A stretch of DNA of 64,000 nucleotides, from positions 62,001-126,000 of the forward strand of contig NZ_JAESND010000006.1 of assembly GCF_016865585.1 (NCBI RefSeq). Direction: 5' to 3'. The DNA comes from Jeongeupia naejangsanensis (GTDB lineage Bacteria > Pseudomonadota > Gammaproteobacteria > Burkholderiales > Chitinibacteraceae). The notes beneath the pieces were generated by a model that was given only the letters and a program-made list of their open reading frames with translations, was not told where the DNA came from and did no database searches. A program made the translations under genes and the position numbers. This document shows positions 44,368 through 53,408 of the stretch, one piece after another (position 1 is the stretch's first letter; the number at the start of each line of letters is the position of its first letter).

Positions 44368-44811
44368 ATGACGACAGTTACGATTTATACCGACGGCGCC
44401 TGCAAAGGCAACCCCGGCCCCGGTGGCTGGGGCGCTTTGCTGCAGTACGGCGAGCAGGAGAAGGAACTCTTCGGCGGCGAACGCGAGACGACCAACAACC
44501 GGATGGAGCTGACCGCGGTGATCGAGGCGCTGGCCATCCTCAAGCGCCCGTGCGCCATCGCGCTGTGGACCGACTCGCAGTACGTGAAGAACGGCATCGA
44601 GAGCTGGATCCACAACTGGAAGAAAAACGGCTGGAAGACCGCCGACAAGAAGCCGGTGAAGAACGCCGACCTGTGGCAGCAGCTCGACCTCGAGGTCGCC
44701 CGCCATGCGGTCAGCTGGCACTGGGTCAAGGGCCACGCCGGCCACGAATTCAACGAGCGCGCCGACCAGCTCGCCAACCGCGGTGTCGACGTCGCGATGG
44801 GGAGAGCCTGA
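44368..44811 (+). CDS. rnhA: Ribonuclease HI
   Basis: This enzyme of 147 residues degrades the RNA strand of RNA:DNA hybrids. Catalytic carboxylates are Asp9 ([16 protein letters not shown]), Glu47 ([12 protein letters not shown]), Asp69 ([12 protein letters not shown]) and the Asp in ERADQLAN. The basic handle region reads [20 protein letters not shown]. Its TGA overlaps the dnaQ ATG by one base. Confidence 0.97.
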   Translation: MTTVTIYTDGACKGNPGPGGWGALLQYGEQEKELFGGERETTNNRMELTAVIEALAILKRPCAIALWTDSQYVKNGIESWIHNWKKNGWKTADKKPVKNADLWQQLDLEVARHAVSWHWVKGHAGHEFNERADQLANRGVDVAMGRA

Positions 44812-45542
44812 TGCGGCAGATCATTCTCGATACCGAAACCACCGGTCTGCGCGTCGAGGACGGCAACCGCATCCTTGAAATCGCCGCAGTAGAAATGATC
44901 GACCGCAAGCTGTCGCCGGCCGATCGCCATCTGCACCGCTACATCAATCCGGGGCGCGATTCGGAAGAGGGCGCGCTGAACGTCCACGGCCTGACGACCG
45001 AATTCCTTGCCGACAAGCCCAAATTCGCCGACATCGCCGACGAGTTCCTGCGTTTCGTCGAAGGCGCCGAGCTGATCATCCACAATGCGCCGTTCGACGT
45101 CGGCTACCTGAACATGGAGCTCGGCAAACTCGGACGCGGCCCGATCACCGACTACGTGTCGGGCGTGATCGACACGCTGAAGATGGCCAAGGACACGTTC
45201 CCGGGCAAGCGCAACAGTCTTGACGCCCTGTGCGACCGCTTCGAGATCGACCGCAGCGGCCGGACCCTGCACGGCGCGCTGATCGACTGCGAGCTGCTGT
45301 CCGAAGTCTATCTGGCGCTGACCCGGGGCCAGGACAGTCTGCTGATCGACTTTGCCAGTGGCGATGCCGCGGCCGATGCCGCGTCGTTCAGCCAGGGGCG
45401 GCCGCGCAAGCCGCTGGTCCGGGCCGCCGTGCCGGCCGCCGATCTGGCGCAGCACGAGGAATACCTCGACGTGCTCGACAAGTCGGTCAAGGGCACCTGC
45501 CTGTGGCGCGAGCTGACCAACCCGCCGGCCGAGGCGCAATGA
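44811..45542 (+). CDS. dnaQ: DNA polymerase III epsilon subunit (proofreading exonuclease)
   Basis: This 3'-5' proofreading exonuclease has 243 residues. DEDDh motifs are ILDTETTGL, HNAPFDVGYLNMEL and HGALIDCELLSEVYL. The C-terminal tail (about 190-243) contains the segment that binds the polymerase alpha subunit. rnhA-dnaQ adjacency is widely conserved; here they are on the same strand with TGATG coupling, and dnaQ in turn overlaps ispD. Confidence 0.96.
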   Translation: MRQIILDTETTGLRVEDGNRILEIAAVEMIDRKLSPADRHLHRYINPGRDSEEGALNVHGLTTEFLADKPKFADIADEFLRFVEGAELIIHNAPFDVGYLNMELGKLGRGPITDYVSGVIDTLKMAKDTFPGKRNSLDALCDRFEIDRSGRTLHGALIDCELLSEVYLALTRGQDSLLIDFASGDAAADAASFSQGRPRKPLVRAAVPAADLAQHEEYLDVLDKSVKGTCLWRELTNPPAEAQ

Positions 45543-46231
45543 TGGGCGCGATCGCGCTGGTCCCAGCCGCCGGCAGCGGCAGCCGCATGGCGAGCGATAC
45601 GCCCAAACAGTACCTCGACCTGCTCGGCAAGCCGCTGATCTGGCACACGCTGAACGCGCTGCACCAGGTTGCGGCGCTGGAGCGGATCTTCATCGTGATC
45701 TCGCCGGAAGACGAATGGTGGGACGGCTACGACTGGGACGGTTTCGGCCGGCTGGTGGTGATGCGTTGCGGCGGCGACTCCCGCGCCGAGTCGGTGCTCA
45801 ACGGCCTGCAGGCGCTGTCGCTGTTCACGCCGTCGGACGCCTGGGTACTGGTGCATGACGCGGCGCGGCCGTGCGTCGATCCTGCGCAGGTCGACGGCAT
45901 GATCGCGACGCTGGCCGACGATCCGGTCGGCGGCATTCTTGCCGTACCGGTCGCCGACACGCTCAAGCGTGAAGGCAACGATGCGCGGATCACGGAGACT
46001 GCACCGCGCGCCGGGCTGTGGCAGGCACAGACACCGCAAATGTTCCGGCTGGCGATGCTGGCCGGCGCGCTGGAAACCGGCATGGGCCCGGACATCACCG
46101 ACGAGGCGAGTGCGCTGGAAAAGCAGGGCGCGCAACCGCAACTGCTGATGGGCAGCCCGTGGAACCTCAAGGTGACCTATCCGCACGATCTGCAGCTCGC
46201 CAGCCTGATTCTGGCGGCGAGAGGGGAATGA
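45539..46231 (+). CDS. ispD: 2-C-methyl-D-erythritol 4-phosphate cytidylyltransferase
   Basis: This MEP-pathway enzyme makes CDP-ME from MEP and CTP; it has about 230 residues. The nucleotide-binding loop is LVPAAGSGSRMASDTPKQYLDL, followed by GGDSRAESVLNGL, VLVHDAARPCVD, QAQTPQMFR and ITDEASALEKQG. Two consecutive ATGs are possible; the first overlaps the dnaQ stop (ATGA). Confidence 0.95.
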   Translation: MMGAIALVPAAGSGSRMASDTPKQYLDLLGKPLIWHTLNALHQVAALERIFIVISPEDEWWDGYDWDGFGRLVVMRCGGDSRAESVLNGLQALSLFTPSDAWVLVHDAARPCVDPAQVDGMIATLADDPVGGILAVPVADTLKREGNDARITETAPRAGLWQAQTPQMFRLAMLAGALETGMGPDITDEASALEKQGAQPQLLMGSPWNLKVTYPHDLQLASLILAARGE

Positions 46232-46232
46232 A

Positions 46233-46721
46233 ATGGCCGAAAGCCTGAACGTCGCCGCCGGCGACAAGGCGGCGCGGTATGCGTTGCTGCAACCGCAACT
46301 GGCCGCACTGCTGGCCGGCGAGCCGAACCTGACCGCGAGACTGGCGAATGCCGCCGCAGCGCTCAAGCAGACCTTCGACTGGCTGTGGGTCGGCTTCTAT
46401 CTGGTCGACGGTGACGAGCTGGTGCTCGGGCCGTTCCAGGGACCGGTGGCCTGCTTCCGGATCGCTCACGGTCGTGGCGTCTGCGGCAGCACTTGGGCGC
46501 GCGCCGAAACGCTGGTCGTGCCCGACGTCGATGCATTTCCGGGCCACATCGCCTGCTCGTCGGCGTCGCGTTCGGAAATCGTCGTGCCGCTGCGCGATAG
46601 CCATGGCGACGTGATCGGCGTGCTCGATGTCGACAGCGAGCACCTGAATGAATTCGACGACATCGACGCGCGCGCGCTGGAAGCGATCGCCGCGCTGGTC
46701 GTCCATGGAGAGGCAGCATGA
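46233..46721 (+). CDS. msrC: Free methionine-R-sulfoxide reductase (GAF-domain fRMsr)
   Basis: This GAF-domain enzyme of 162 residues reduces free L-methionine-(R)-sulfoxide. All three catalytic-site cysteines are present in order: [14 protein letters not shown] and [16 protein letters not shown]. It is inserted between ispD and ispF, 1 bp after the former and overlapping the latter by 4 nt, so the three are co-translated. Confidence 0.9.
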   Translation: MAESLNVAAGDKAARYALLQPQLAALLAGEPNLTARLANAAAALKQTFDWLWVGFYLVDGDELVLGPFQGPVACFRIAHGRGVCGSTWARAETLVVPDVDAFPGHIACSSASRSEIVVPLRDSHGDVIGVLDVDSEHLNEFDDIDARALEAIAALVVHGEAA

Positions 46722-47218
46722 GAATCGGACAGGGTTGGGACGTACATCGTTTGGTCGAAGGCCGGCCGCTGATCCTCGGCGGCGTGACGATCCCGTTCGA
46801 GAAGGGCCTGTTGGGCCATTCGGACGCCGATGCGCTGCTGCATGCGATTACCGACGCGGTGCTCGGCGCGGCCGGGCTCGGTGACATCGGCCGGCATTTT
46901 CCCGATACCGCCGCCGAGTTCAAGGGCGCCGACAGCCGCGTGCTGCTGCGCGAGGCGGTACGGCGCGTGGCCGAGGCCGGCTGGCGCGTCGGCAATGTCG
47001 ACGCCAGCATCCTGATCCAGCAGCCGAAAATGGCGCCGCACATTCCGCAGATGGTCGCGAACATCGCTGCCGATCTGGGCATCGAGATCACCGACGTCAA
47101 CGTCAAGGCCAAGACCTACGAGAAGCTCGGCCCGGTCGGTGCATCCGAAGCTGTCGAGGCGCAGGCGGTGTGCCTGCTCGAACGGCGCTCGACCGTCTCC
47201 GGCCCCTGGGGCCGCTGA
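46718..47218 (+). CDS. ispF: 2-C-methyl-D-erythritol 2,4-cyclodiphosphate synthase
   Basis: This trimeric zinc enzyme of the MEP isoprenoid pathway has 166 residues. [50 protein letters not shown] carries the metal ligands (DVH and the later His). [10 protein letters not shown] and [28 protein letters not shown] follow. It overlaps the fRMsr stop and ends the rnhA-to-ispF run of overlapping genes. Confidence 0.96.
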   Translation: MRIGQGWDVHRLVEGRPLILGGVTIPFEKGLLGHSDADALLHAITDAVLGAAGLGDIGRHFPDTAAEFKGADSRVLLREAVRRVAEAGWRVGNVDASILIQQPKMAPHIPQMVANIAADLGIEITDVNVKAKTYEKLGPVGASEAVEAQAVCLLERRSTVSGPWGR

Positions 47219-47225
47219 AGCCGTC

Positions 47226-47990
47226 ATGCGCACACCGCTGCTCCTTGCCGCGGTTCTTGTCGCCGGCGTTGCGATGGCCGACGTCGTCGACACCGTGCCG
47301 TTGCGGCACAAGCCGGCGGCCGAGATCGTCCCGGCGCTGCAGCAGGCGTTTCCCGATGCCGGCATTCAGGGCTTCTACGACCAGCTGATCGTCCGCGCAC
47401 CCGATGCCGCGACGCTGGCGGCGATTACCGCGCTGGTCGAGCGGCTCGATACGCCGACGCGGCGGCTGACGGTGACCGTCGAACAGCGCGAATCGGGGGC
47501 CGAAGCCAGTGTCGACACGGATGCGGCGGTCGTCATTTCCAATAGCGGCAGTGCTGCCGCGGTCCGGCTGGGGGCCACGCAGTCGGGCGGGACGCGCAGC
47601 GCGGTGCAGAAGGTCACGACGATGGACGGCGGCCGGGCGATGATCTCGCTCGGCGAATCACGTTTCGTGCCGGTGCTGTCGTGGTCGTACCGGCCCGGCT
47701 ACCGGATCGCGACCTACGGCGGCCAGTGGCAGGACGCCGGCAGCGGTTTCTGGGTTGCGCCGGCTTTGCAGGGCGGGGAGGTCCGGTTGCGGCTGTATCC
47801 GCAAAGCAGCCGCTTCAACGCCGACGGCAGCATTGCCTATCGCGGTGTCTACAGCGAGGTCGCCGGCGCGCTCGGCGAATGGCTGCCGGTCGGTGAAACG
47901 ACCCGGCAGGCCAGTGCCTCAGGCATTGGCACGTCGGCGAGCGCGACCACCCGCTACACGGTCTGGGTGCGTGTCGACGCGACGCCGTGA
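47226..47990 (+). CDS. Short secreted protein related to secretin N-domains
   Basis: This protein of 254 residues has a signal peptide (cut near GVAMADVV). The early mature part resembles a secretin N1-type domain (VVDTVPLRHKPAAEIVPALQQAFPDAGIQGFYDQLIVRAP ... ALVERLDTPTRRLTVTVEQ). The C-terminal part (FVPVLSWSYRPGYRIATYGGQWQDAGSGFWVAPAL) keeps a beta-rich pattern, but the transmembrane secretin gate is not evident. No other secretion genes are near, so its partner is unknown. It converges on lpxH with 1 bp between stops. Confidence 0.72.
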   Translation: MRTPLLLAAVLVAGVAMADVVDTVPLRHKPAAEIVPALQQAFPDAGIQGFYDQLIVRAPDAATLAAITALVERLDTPTRRLTVTVEQRESGAEASVDTDAAVVISNSGSAAAVRLGATQSGGTRSAVQKVTTMDGGRAMISLGESRFVPVLSWSYRPGYRIATYGGQWQDAGSGFWVAPALQGGEVRLRLYPQSSRFNADGSIAYRGVYSEVAGALGEWLPVGETTRQASASGIGTSASATTRYTVWVRVDATP

Positions 47991-47991
47991 C

Positions 47992-48738
47992 TCAGGCAAC
48001 GGTACCTGGGAACGGCCGGTCGTCGAGGGTGAGCATCGCGATCCCGTCTTCGGCAATCCGCAGGTAACCGCCGTCGCCGTTGTGCCAGTCCGGCAGAACC
48101 CAGCGCGTGCCGGCGGTTTCCGCGTGCCGTGCCGGCCGGTGGGTGTGGCCGTGGATCAGCGTGGCGACGCCGGCCTTGCGCATCGCGGTGTCGATGGCCG
48201 CCGGATTGACGTCCATGATGGCTTCGGCCTTGCGGCGGTTCATCGCGGTCGACTTTTCCCGCAGCTTGGCCGCTTCGCGATTGCGCCAGCGATAGGGCAG
48301 CCGGCGCCACAGCCATTGCACCAGCGGATTGCGGACGATGCGGCGGAAACGCTGGTAGTCGACGTCATCGGTACAGTAGGCGTCGCCATGCGCCAGCAGC
48401 AACGGCGCGCCGAACGGCGAAACCGTTGTCGGATCGGCGATCAGCGCCAGTCCGGCGTCGCGGGCGAAGCGCGTGCCGCAAAGGAAATCGCGATTGCCGG
48501 CCATGAAATGCACCGGGATGCCGCTGGCCGACAGTGCGCGCAGCTCGGTCGCGCGTGCGGCGTAGAACGGCTCGCCGAGCTGGTCGTCGCCGATCCAGAC
48601 CTCGAACAGGTCGCCGAGGATGTACAGCGCCTGGGCGTGCCGGGCCGGGCCGGCCAGAAAGCGGCCGAAGGCATCGACCGTCGCCGGGTCGGCCGGTGAC
48701 AGGTGCAGGTCTGAAATCAGCAGGACAGGATCAGGCAT
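47992..48738 (-). CDS. lpxH: UDP-2,3-diacylglucosamine diphosphatase
   Basis: This calcineurin-like metallophosphoesterase of lipid A synthesis makes lipid X; it has 248 residues. Five metal motifs are visible: ISDLHLS, LGDLFEVWIGDD, MAGNRDF, LLAHGDAYCTDD and IHGHTHRPARH. The start is at MPDPVLLISDLH, which overlaps the end of the upstream diguanylate cyclase by 8 nt. Confidence 0.95.
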   Translation of the reverse strand: MPDPVLLISDLHLSPADPATVDAFGRFLAGPARHAQALYILGDLFEVWIGDDQLGEPFYAARATELRALSASGIPVHFMAGNRDFLCGTRFARDAGLALIADPTTVSPFGAPLLLAHGDAYCTDDVDYQRFRRIVRNPLVQWLWRRLPYRWRNREAAKLREKSTAMNRRKAEAIMDVNPAAIDTAMRKAGVATLIHGHTHRPARHAETAGTRWVLPDWHNGDGGYLRIAEDGIAMLTLDDRPFPGTVA

Positions 48739-50353
48739 CGGTTTCGGTGTGGGTTGAGGGGGCGGCGATGGCCGTCGGCGCTTCGGCGGTCTGCACGCGG
48801 TTTCGTCCCCTTGCTTTTGCATGGTACAGCGCTGCGTCGGCGGCGGCGCTCAGCGCGGCCAGATCATGGCCGTCGGCCGGAAAGCTGGCAATGCCGGCCG
48901 AGAAGGTCTGGCTGCGCCGCTGCGGGCCGATCGGCAGGGCGGAGAACGCCAGTCGCAAGGCGTCGATGCGCTCGGACGCCTGCGCCGCGGTGCAGGCCGA
49001 CAGCAGCAGCATCCATTCTTCGCCGCCGTAGCGGAAGCAGTAGTCATCCTGGCGGCCGTGCTGCTGCCAGCAGCGGGCAAACGCGATCAGCGCCGCATCG
49101 CCGACGGCATGCCCGTCGTTGTCGTTCAGCGCCTTGAAATGGTCGAAATCGATCATGACCAGCGCAAGCGGCTGGCCGGTGCGCGCGGCGTGCGAGAGCT
49201 CGCGCGGCCCGACCTCGGCCAGGAAGCGCCGGTTGTAGCTGTCGGTCAGCGGATCGCGAATCGCGGCGTCGTGCAGCTTTTGCTGCAATTGCTGGTTGGC
49301 GCTGAGCTGTGTTTCAAGCACGGTCATCGCGCTCGACAAGGCATGTTCGATGCGGATGCGGTGGCTGATGTCGCGCAGCAGGACCAGTTCGCCAGCCGGT
49401 TGCGCCGGGGTGCCGAGCGGCTGTCGGCTCAGTTCGAAATCGTGTTCGCCGTGATGCAGCACCGACTGATGACCGTGGGCGAGTCCGTCAGCCAGCCATG
49501 GCCAGTCGGACAATGGCCGGCCGACGGCCTCCTCACCCAGCCAGCGCCGCGCCGCCGGATTGGCCTCGATGATGCGCTGGCGCCGGTCGAGCACCAGCAC
49601 CGGATCGGGCAGGGCGTCGAGCAGCAGCGTGCGGGCAATCGGGATCAGGTCGAACAACTGCCCGTGACGGATCAGCCAGGTGAAGATCAGGCAGGTCAGC
49701 GTCAGCGCGAACGGCGTCGGGTCGAAATCGAACAGCGTCCAGGTCTGGGTGATGTAGCCGACGTTGGCGATCCACGGCGGCATCGAGGCCAGTACGAAGC
49801 CCAGATACTGCTTGCGGTAGGCGCGGGCACAGCGGCTCAGGCTCAGCAGCATCAGCGTCAGTGCGCCGAGCATCAGCAGGTAGAGATAGAGCGCGCCAAA
49901 GTAGAACACCGGGCCGGGAAAGTAGTGCAGCTGGCTGTCGATACCGGCACGGATCGGCACGTAAGCGCGGTACAGCCCCTGATGCTGGCTGTCGGTGACG
50001 GCCAGGATGCCGATCAGCAGCGGCAGGCTCCATGCCAGTGCGTGGCCGCGCCAGCCGAGCAGTGCTGCGTGGCCGTACAGGTAGCGCAAGGCGAACAGCA
50101 GCCAGAACGTCGGGCCGAGCACGATGGCCGGCCAGGTCCAGCGCGCCAGTTCGGCCTTGAGCGCCGGCACGGTGCTGGCGTACTCGAGCGCGGCCATGCC
50201 GCACCACCACGCCAGGGTCAGCTGCATGCCGACGAAAGCGGCACGGCCCCCGAAGGATGGCCGCTGCGCGATCCGGATGGCGAGCAGCACCATCAGCATG
50301 CCGCCGGACAGGAGCATGAAGCTGGGGGCTTGCCAGTGCCAGGCGGAGGACAT
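48731..50353 (-). CDS. Diguanylate cyclase with seven-helix sensor, PAS and GGDEF domains
   Basis: This membrane signalling protein has 540 residues. The first 220 or so contain about seven hydrophobic helices (7TM histidine-kinase-type sensor domain), followed by a PAS-like domain (about 235-340, LPDPVLVLDRRQRIIEANPAA). A short coiled coil leads to a GGDEF domain (about 370-520, DPLTDSYNRRFL, DHFKALNDNDGHAVGD). The signature is GGEEW (443-447) instead of GGEEF or GGDEF, with an inhibitory-site RxxD (RQDD, 434-437) exactly five residues before. It probably makes c-di-GMP if the W is tolerated. It overlaps lpxH. Confidence 0.85.
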   Translation of the reverse strand: MSSAWHWQAPSFMLLSGGMLMVLLAIRIAQRPSFGGRAAFVGMQLTLAWWCGMAALEYASTVPALKAELARWTWPAIVLGPTFWLLFALRYLYGHAALLGWRGHALAWSLPLLIGILAVTDSQHQGLYRAYVPIRAGIDSQLHYFPGPVFYFGALYLYLLMLGALTLMLLSLSRCARAYRKQYLGFVLASMPPWIANVGYITQTWTLFDFDPTPFALTLTCLIFTWLIRHGQLFDLIPIARTLLLDALPDPVLVLDRRQRIIEANPAARRWLGEEAVGRPLSDWPWLADGLAHGHQSVLHHGEHDFELSRQPLGTPAQPAGELVLLRDISHRIRIEHALSSAMTVLETQLSANQQLQQKLHDAAIRDPLTDSYNRRFLAEVGPRELSHAARTGQPLALVMIDFDHFKALNDNDGHAVGDAALIAFARCWQQHGRQDDYCFRYGGEEWMLLLSACTAAQASERIDALRLAFSALPIGPQRRSQTFSAGIASFPADGHDLAALSAAADAALYHAKARGRNRVQTAEAPTAIAAPSTHTETDA

Positions 50354-50418
50354 TGCGGTCGGCCAGATGCAACAACGCCGCCCGGAAAAGGGGCGGCGCG
50401 GTTGCAGCGGATGGGCGC

Positions 50419-50919
50419 TTAGCCGAGCACTTCGGCCTTGACGATCAGCACGTCTTCCTTCGGCACGTCCTGATGGAAGCCGCTGTTGCCGGTCTTCACG
50501 CTCTTGATCGCGTCGACGACGTCCTTGCCCTCGACGACCTTGCCGAACACGGCGTAGCCGTAGCCTTGCGGCGTCGGCGCGCGGAAGTTCAGGAAATCGT
50601 TGTTGGCAACGTTGATGAAGAACTGGGCCGATGCCGAGTGCGGTTCCGGCGTACGCGCCATCGCCACGGTGTAGGCGTCGTTCTTCAGGCCGTTGTCGGC
50701 TTCGTTCTTGATGTTGTCACGGGTGTCCTTCTGCTTCATACCCGGGGCGAAGCCGCCGCCCTGGACCATGAAACCGTCGATCACGCGATGGAACACGGTG
50801 TTGTCGTAGTGGCCGTCCTTCACGTACTGGACGAAGTTGGCAACGGTAACCGGTGCCTTGACCTCGTCGAGTTCGAGAACGATGTCGCCTGCGCTGGTGC
50901 TGAGTTTTACCTGGGTCAT
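50419..50919 (-). CDS. ppiB: Peptidyl-prolyl cis-trans isomerase, cyclophilin type (cytoplasmic)
   Basis: This cyclophilin of 166 residues lacks a signal peptide. The catalytic-site landmarks are [16 protein letters not shown] and [18 protein letters not shown]. It catalyses Xaa-Pro isomerization during folding. The ATG is preceded by AAAGGA. It lies directly downstream of a periplasmic paralogue on the same strand. Confidence 0.94.
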   Translation of the reverse strand: MTQVKLSTSAGDIVLELDEVKAPVTVANFVQYVKDGHYDNTVFHRVIDGFMVQGGGFAPGMKQKDTRDNIKNEADNGLKNDAYTVAMARTPEPHSASAQFFINVANNDFLNFRAPTPQGYGYAVFGKVVEGKDVVDAIKSVKTGNSGFHQDVPKEDVLIVKAEVLG

Positions 50920-50959
50920 GATTAATCCTTTGTCGTTGATTGTCCGAAAACGTTTGTGT

Positions 50960-51532
50960 TTATTTGGCAGCCTTGGCGGCCGGCAGTTCACGCGCCGACT
51001 CGAGCACGATCGCATCGACCGGTGCATCGCCCGGCATGGTCTTGGCCGCGCCGATCTTGTCGATGACGTTCATTCCGGAAACGACCTTGCCGAACACGGC
51101 GTAACCGGCGCCGTCACGGCCCGGCCAGTTCAGGAAGTCGTTGTCCTTCAGGTTGACGTAGAACTGGCTCGACGCCGAGTCCGGATCGGCGGTGCGGGCC
51201 ATGGCCAGCATGCCGCGATCGTTCTTCAGGCCGGCCTTGAAGGCGGCCTGTGCTTCGTTCTTGACCGGCGCACGCGTCGGCTTCTGGTTGCCCTTGGTGT
51301 CGAAACCGCCACCCTGGACGACGAAGTCGGCGACCACGCGATGGAAGATCGTGCCGTCGTAGTGCTTGTCCTTCACGTACTGCAGGAAGTTGGCCACGGT
51401 GGCGGGGGCCTTGTCCGGATACAGCTCGAGCACGACCTTGCCCTTGTTGGTCACGAGTTCGACCTGCGGGTTGGCGGCGAAGGCGGACATCGCGGCAAGG
51501 CTCAGCGCCGCGGCGGCGAAGATTTTTTTCAT
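50960..51532 (-). CDS. ppiA: Peptidyl-prolyl cis-trans isomerase, cyclophilin type (periplasmic)
   Basis: This cyclophilin of 190 residues has a cleavable signal peptide ([19 protein letters not shown]). Active-site segments are [16 protein letters not shown] and [19 protein letters not shown] short Ala/Lys-rich tail ends the protein. Tandem periplasmic and cytoplasmic cyclophilins arose by duplication and cover the two compartments. It is divergent from coq7. Confidence 0.94.
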   Translation of the reverse strand: MKKIFAAAALSLAAMSAFAANPQVELVTNKGKVVLELYPDKAPATVANFLQYVKDKHYDGTIFHRVVADFVVQGGGFDTKGNQKPTRAPVKNEAQAAFKAGLKNDRGMLAMARTADPDSASSQFYVNLKDNDFLNWPGRDGAGYAVFGKVVSGMNVIDKIGAAKTMPGDAPVDAIVLESARELPAAKAAK

Positions 51533-51619
51533 CGTGTTCTGATCCGTATCGGTGGCGGTGAAAATCCGCCGAATCATAGCACGCGGATAAATAGTAAAAT
51601 CGGCGCCAAGGAGAAGCCC

Positions 51620-52273
51620 ATGTTCAAATTGCCCGCCTTGCCCAGACTGCCCAGTCTCGATGACGTCGTGACCGAATTCGACACCGTTTTGCGCACGCTT
51701 GCGGCGCCGGCCACCAGCGGCCGAGCCCATCCTGATGCGCAGATCGACGAGGCCGAACTCGACGAGGTGGAAAAGCGTCATGCGGCCGGGCTGATGCGGG
51801 TCAATCACAGCGGCGAGATCTGCGCGCAAGCCCTGTATCAGGGGCAGGCGCTGACGGCGCGCGACCCGGCCAACCGCGAGGCGCTGCGCCATGCGGCGCA
51901 GGAAGAGGTCGAGCATCTGGCCTGGACCGAACGGCGCATCGACGAACTCGGCAGCCATCGCAGCGTGCTCAATCCGCTCTGGTACGCCGGCAGCCTGGCG
52001 ATCGGCGTCACCGCCGGTCTGGTCGGCGACCGGTGGAATCTCGGCTTTCTGGCCGAGACCGAGCGCCAGGTCGGCGCGCACCTGCAGTCGCACCTCGGCA
52101 CGCTGCCGCCGCAGGATGCCAAGAGTCGTGCGGTGGTCGAGCAGATGTACCGCGACGAGATGGGCCATGCCGATCTGGCGGTCGAACTGGGCGCCGCCGA
52201 ATTGCCGCGACCGCTGAAGGCGGTGATGGGGCTGACGTCGACGTTGATGACGTCGTTGAGCTACCGATTCTGA
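51620..52273 (+). CDS. coq7: Coq7-type demethoxyubiquinone hydroxylase
   Basis: This di-iron ferritin-like monooxygenase of 217 residues inserts the C6 hydroxyl in ubiquinone biosynthesis, replacing the flavin enzyme UbiF of E. coli. Iron ligands are seen in LMRVNHSGEICAQALYQGQ, AAQEEVEHLAWTERRIDEL and MYRDEMGHADLAVELGA. AAGGAG lies 7-8 nt before the ATG, and a TAAAAT -10-like box is about 25 nt upstream. Confidence 0.94.
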   Translation: MFKLPALPRLPSLDDVVTEFDTVLRTLAAPATSGRAHPDAQIDEAELDEVEKRHAAGLMRVNHSGEICAQALYQGQALTARDPANREALRHAAQEEVEHLAWTERRIDELGSHRSVLNPLWYAGSLAIGVTAGLVGDRWNLGFLAETERQVGAHLQSHLGTLPPQDAKSRAVVEQMYRDEMGHADLAVELGAAELPRPLKAVMGLTSTLMTSLSYRF

Positions 52274-52349
52274 CGGGCCGGACGGTGTTGTAAACAGGTT
52301 GCGTAAAGCACGATAACTAGTCCGAAAGAACTAGGGCAGCCTGCCTCGT

Positions 52350-52363
52350 TTGATCTGGATCAG
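52350..52363. promoter_or_regulatory. FNR/CRP-family operator upstream of the FNT gene
   Basis: TTGAT-CTGG-ATCAG matches nine of ten consensus positions of the FNR box (TTGAT-N4-ATCAA). It lies 100 nt before the start codon, and a TATAAC -10-like box at 52426-52431 would place it near -81. It is flanked by a GGCAGCC / GGCTGCC inverted repeat. Confidence 0.6.
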
Positions 52364-52463
52364 TTCGGGCTGCCATTCGGCGTACCGGATGGAACTTGTA
52401 CCAAAACTACGTGATGGGCACGGCGTATAACTGCTCGTCATGTTCCTTTGTTACAGGTGTGCC

Positions 52464-53345
52464 ATGTCAACCCACGAGTCCCAATCGACCACGCTTCGTT
52501 CACCGGCGGAGATCGTCGGTTACATCGCACACGCCGGCGCCGAAAAGGCGAGGCTGCATCCGGGGCGGCTGACCGGTATCGCCGTGCTCGGCGGCATGTT
52601 CATCGGTATCGGTACCATCCTCGCGGTCATCGTTGCCGGCGGATGTACCGGACTGGCGGCGAGCAATCCGGGGCTGGTGAAATTCATCTTCGGCGCGCTG
52701 TTTCCGCTCGGCTTCATCGCCGTGACACTGACCGGTGCCGACCTGTTCACGTCGAACTGTGCGCTCGGCGCATCGGCGGTGCTGCGCGGCGAGCTTGGCG
52801 TCGGCGAAATGCTGCGCTTCTGGGGCATCTCCTACATCGGCAACTTCATCGGTGCGGTCGGCGCAGCGTACTTCCTTGTCTACCTGACCCATCTGATCAA
52901 TCCGGGGGATCCGGCAACGCAGTATCTGGTCGGCATCGCCGAGGGCAAAACGTCGCACCCGTTCATGATGACCTTCATGAAGGGCGTGCTGGCCAATGTG
53001 CTGGTCTGCGTGGCGACGATGCAGGGCTATTCGGCCAAGGATACCTTCGGCCGGGTGCTCGGGATCTGGTTTCCGGTGATGGCCTTCGTCACGCTCGGCA
53101 TGGAACACAGCATCGCCAACATGTTCATTATCCCGGCGGCGATGCTCGGCGGGGCGGACATCAGCTGGGGGCAGTTCATCGTCTCCAACCTGATTCCGGC
53201 GACGCTGGGCAACATCGTCGGCGGCGCGCTGGTGATCGGTCTGCCGTACACGCTGATCTATGGCGAACAGAATGCACCGCGCTTCGGTCGCCGCCGTCAG
53301 CGCGAAGCGGATTACGGCCGTGGCATTGCCGATACGGTCGAGTGA
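52464..53345 (+). CDS. Formate/nitrite transporter family channel
   Basis: This pentameric aquaporin-fold anion channel of the FNT family (FocA, NirC, AsrD) has about 293 residues. Six helices are predicted. The internal repeats carry LTGADLFTSNCALGASAVLRGE and GVLANVLVCVATMQGYSAKDTFGRVLGIWFPVMAFVTLGMEHSIANMF with the central His. The ion (formate, nitrite or hydrosulfide) cannot be assigned; no nir or pfl genes are adjacent. The start is the ATG with AGGTG upstream. The FNR-like box suggests oxygen control. Confidence 0.9.
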   Translation: MSTHESQSTTLRSPAEIVGYIAHAGAEKARLHPGRLTGIAVLGGMFIGIGTILAVIVAGGCTGLAASNPGLVKFIFGALFPLGFIAVTLTGADLFTSNCALGASAVLRGELGVGEMLRFWGISYIGNFIGAVGAAYFLVYLTHLINPGDPATQYLVGIAEGKTSHPFMMTFMKGVLANVLVCVATMQGYSAKDTFGRVLGIWFPVMAFVTLGMEHSIANMFIIPAAMLGGADISWGQFIVSNLIPATLGNIVGGALVIGLPYTLIYGEQNAPRFGRRRQREADYGRGIADTVE

Positions 53346-53364
53346 GGCGCATTCGCCGCAATGC

Positions 53365-53391
53365 AAAAAGCCGCCCTAGGGCGGCTTTTTT
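53365..53391. terminator. Bidirectional terminator between the FNT gene and osmC
   Basis: A stem AAGCCGCC / GGCGGCTT with a CTAG loop is flanked by A and T runs on both sides. Confidence 0.92.
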
Positions 53392-53408
53392 GTCGGCAAC
53401 GCCGGCGA

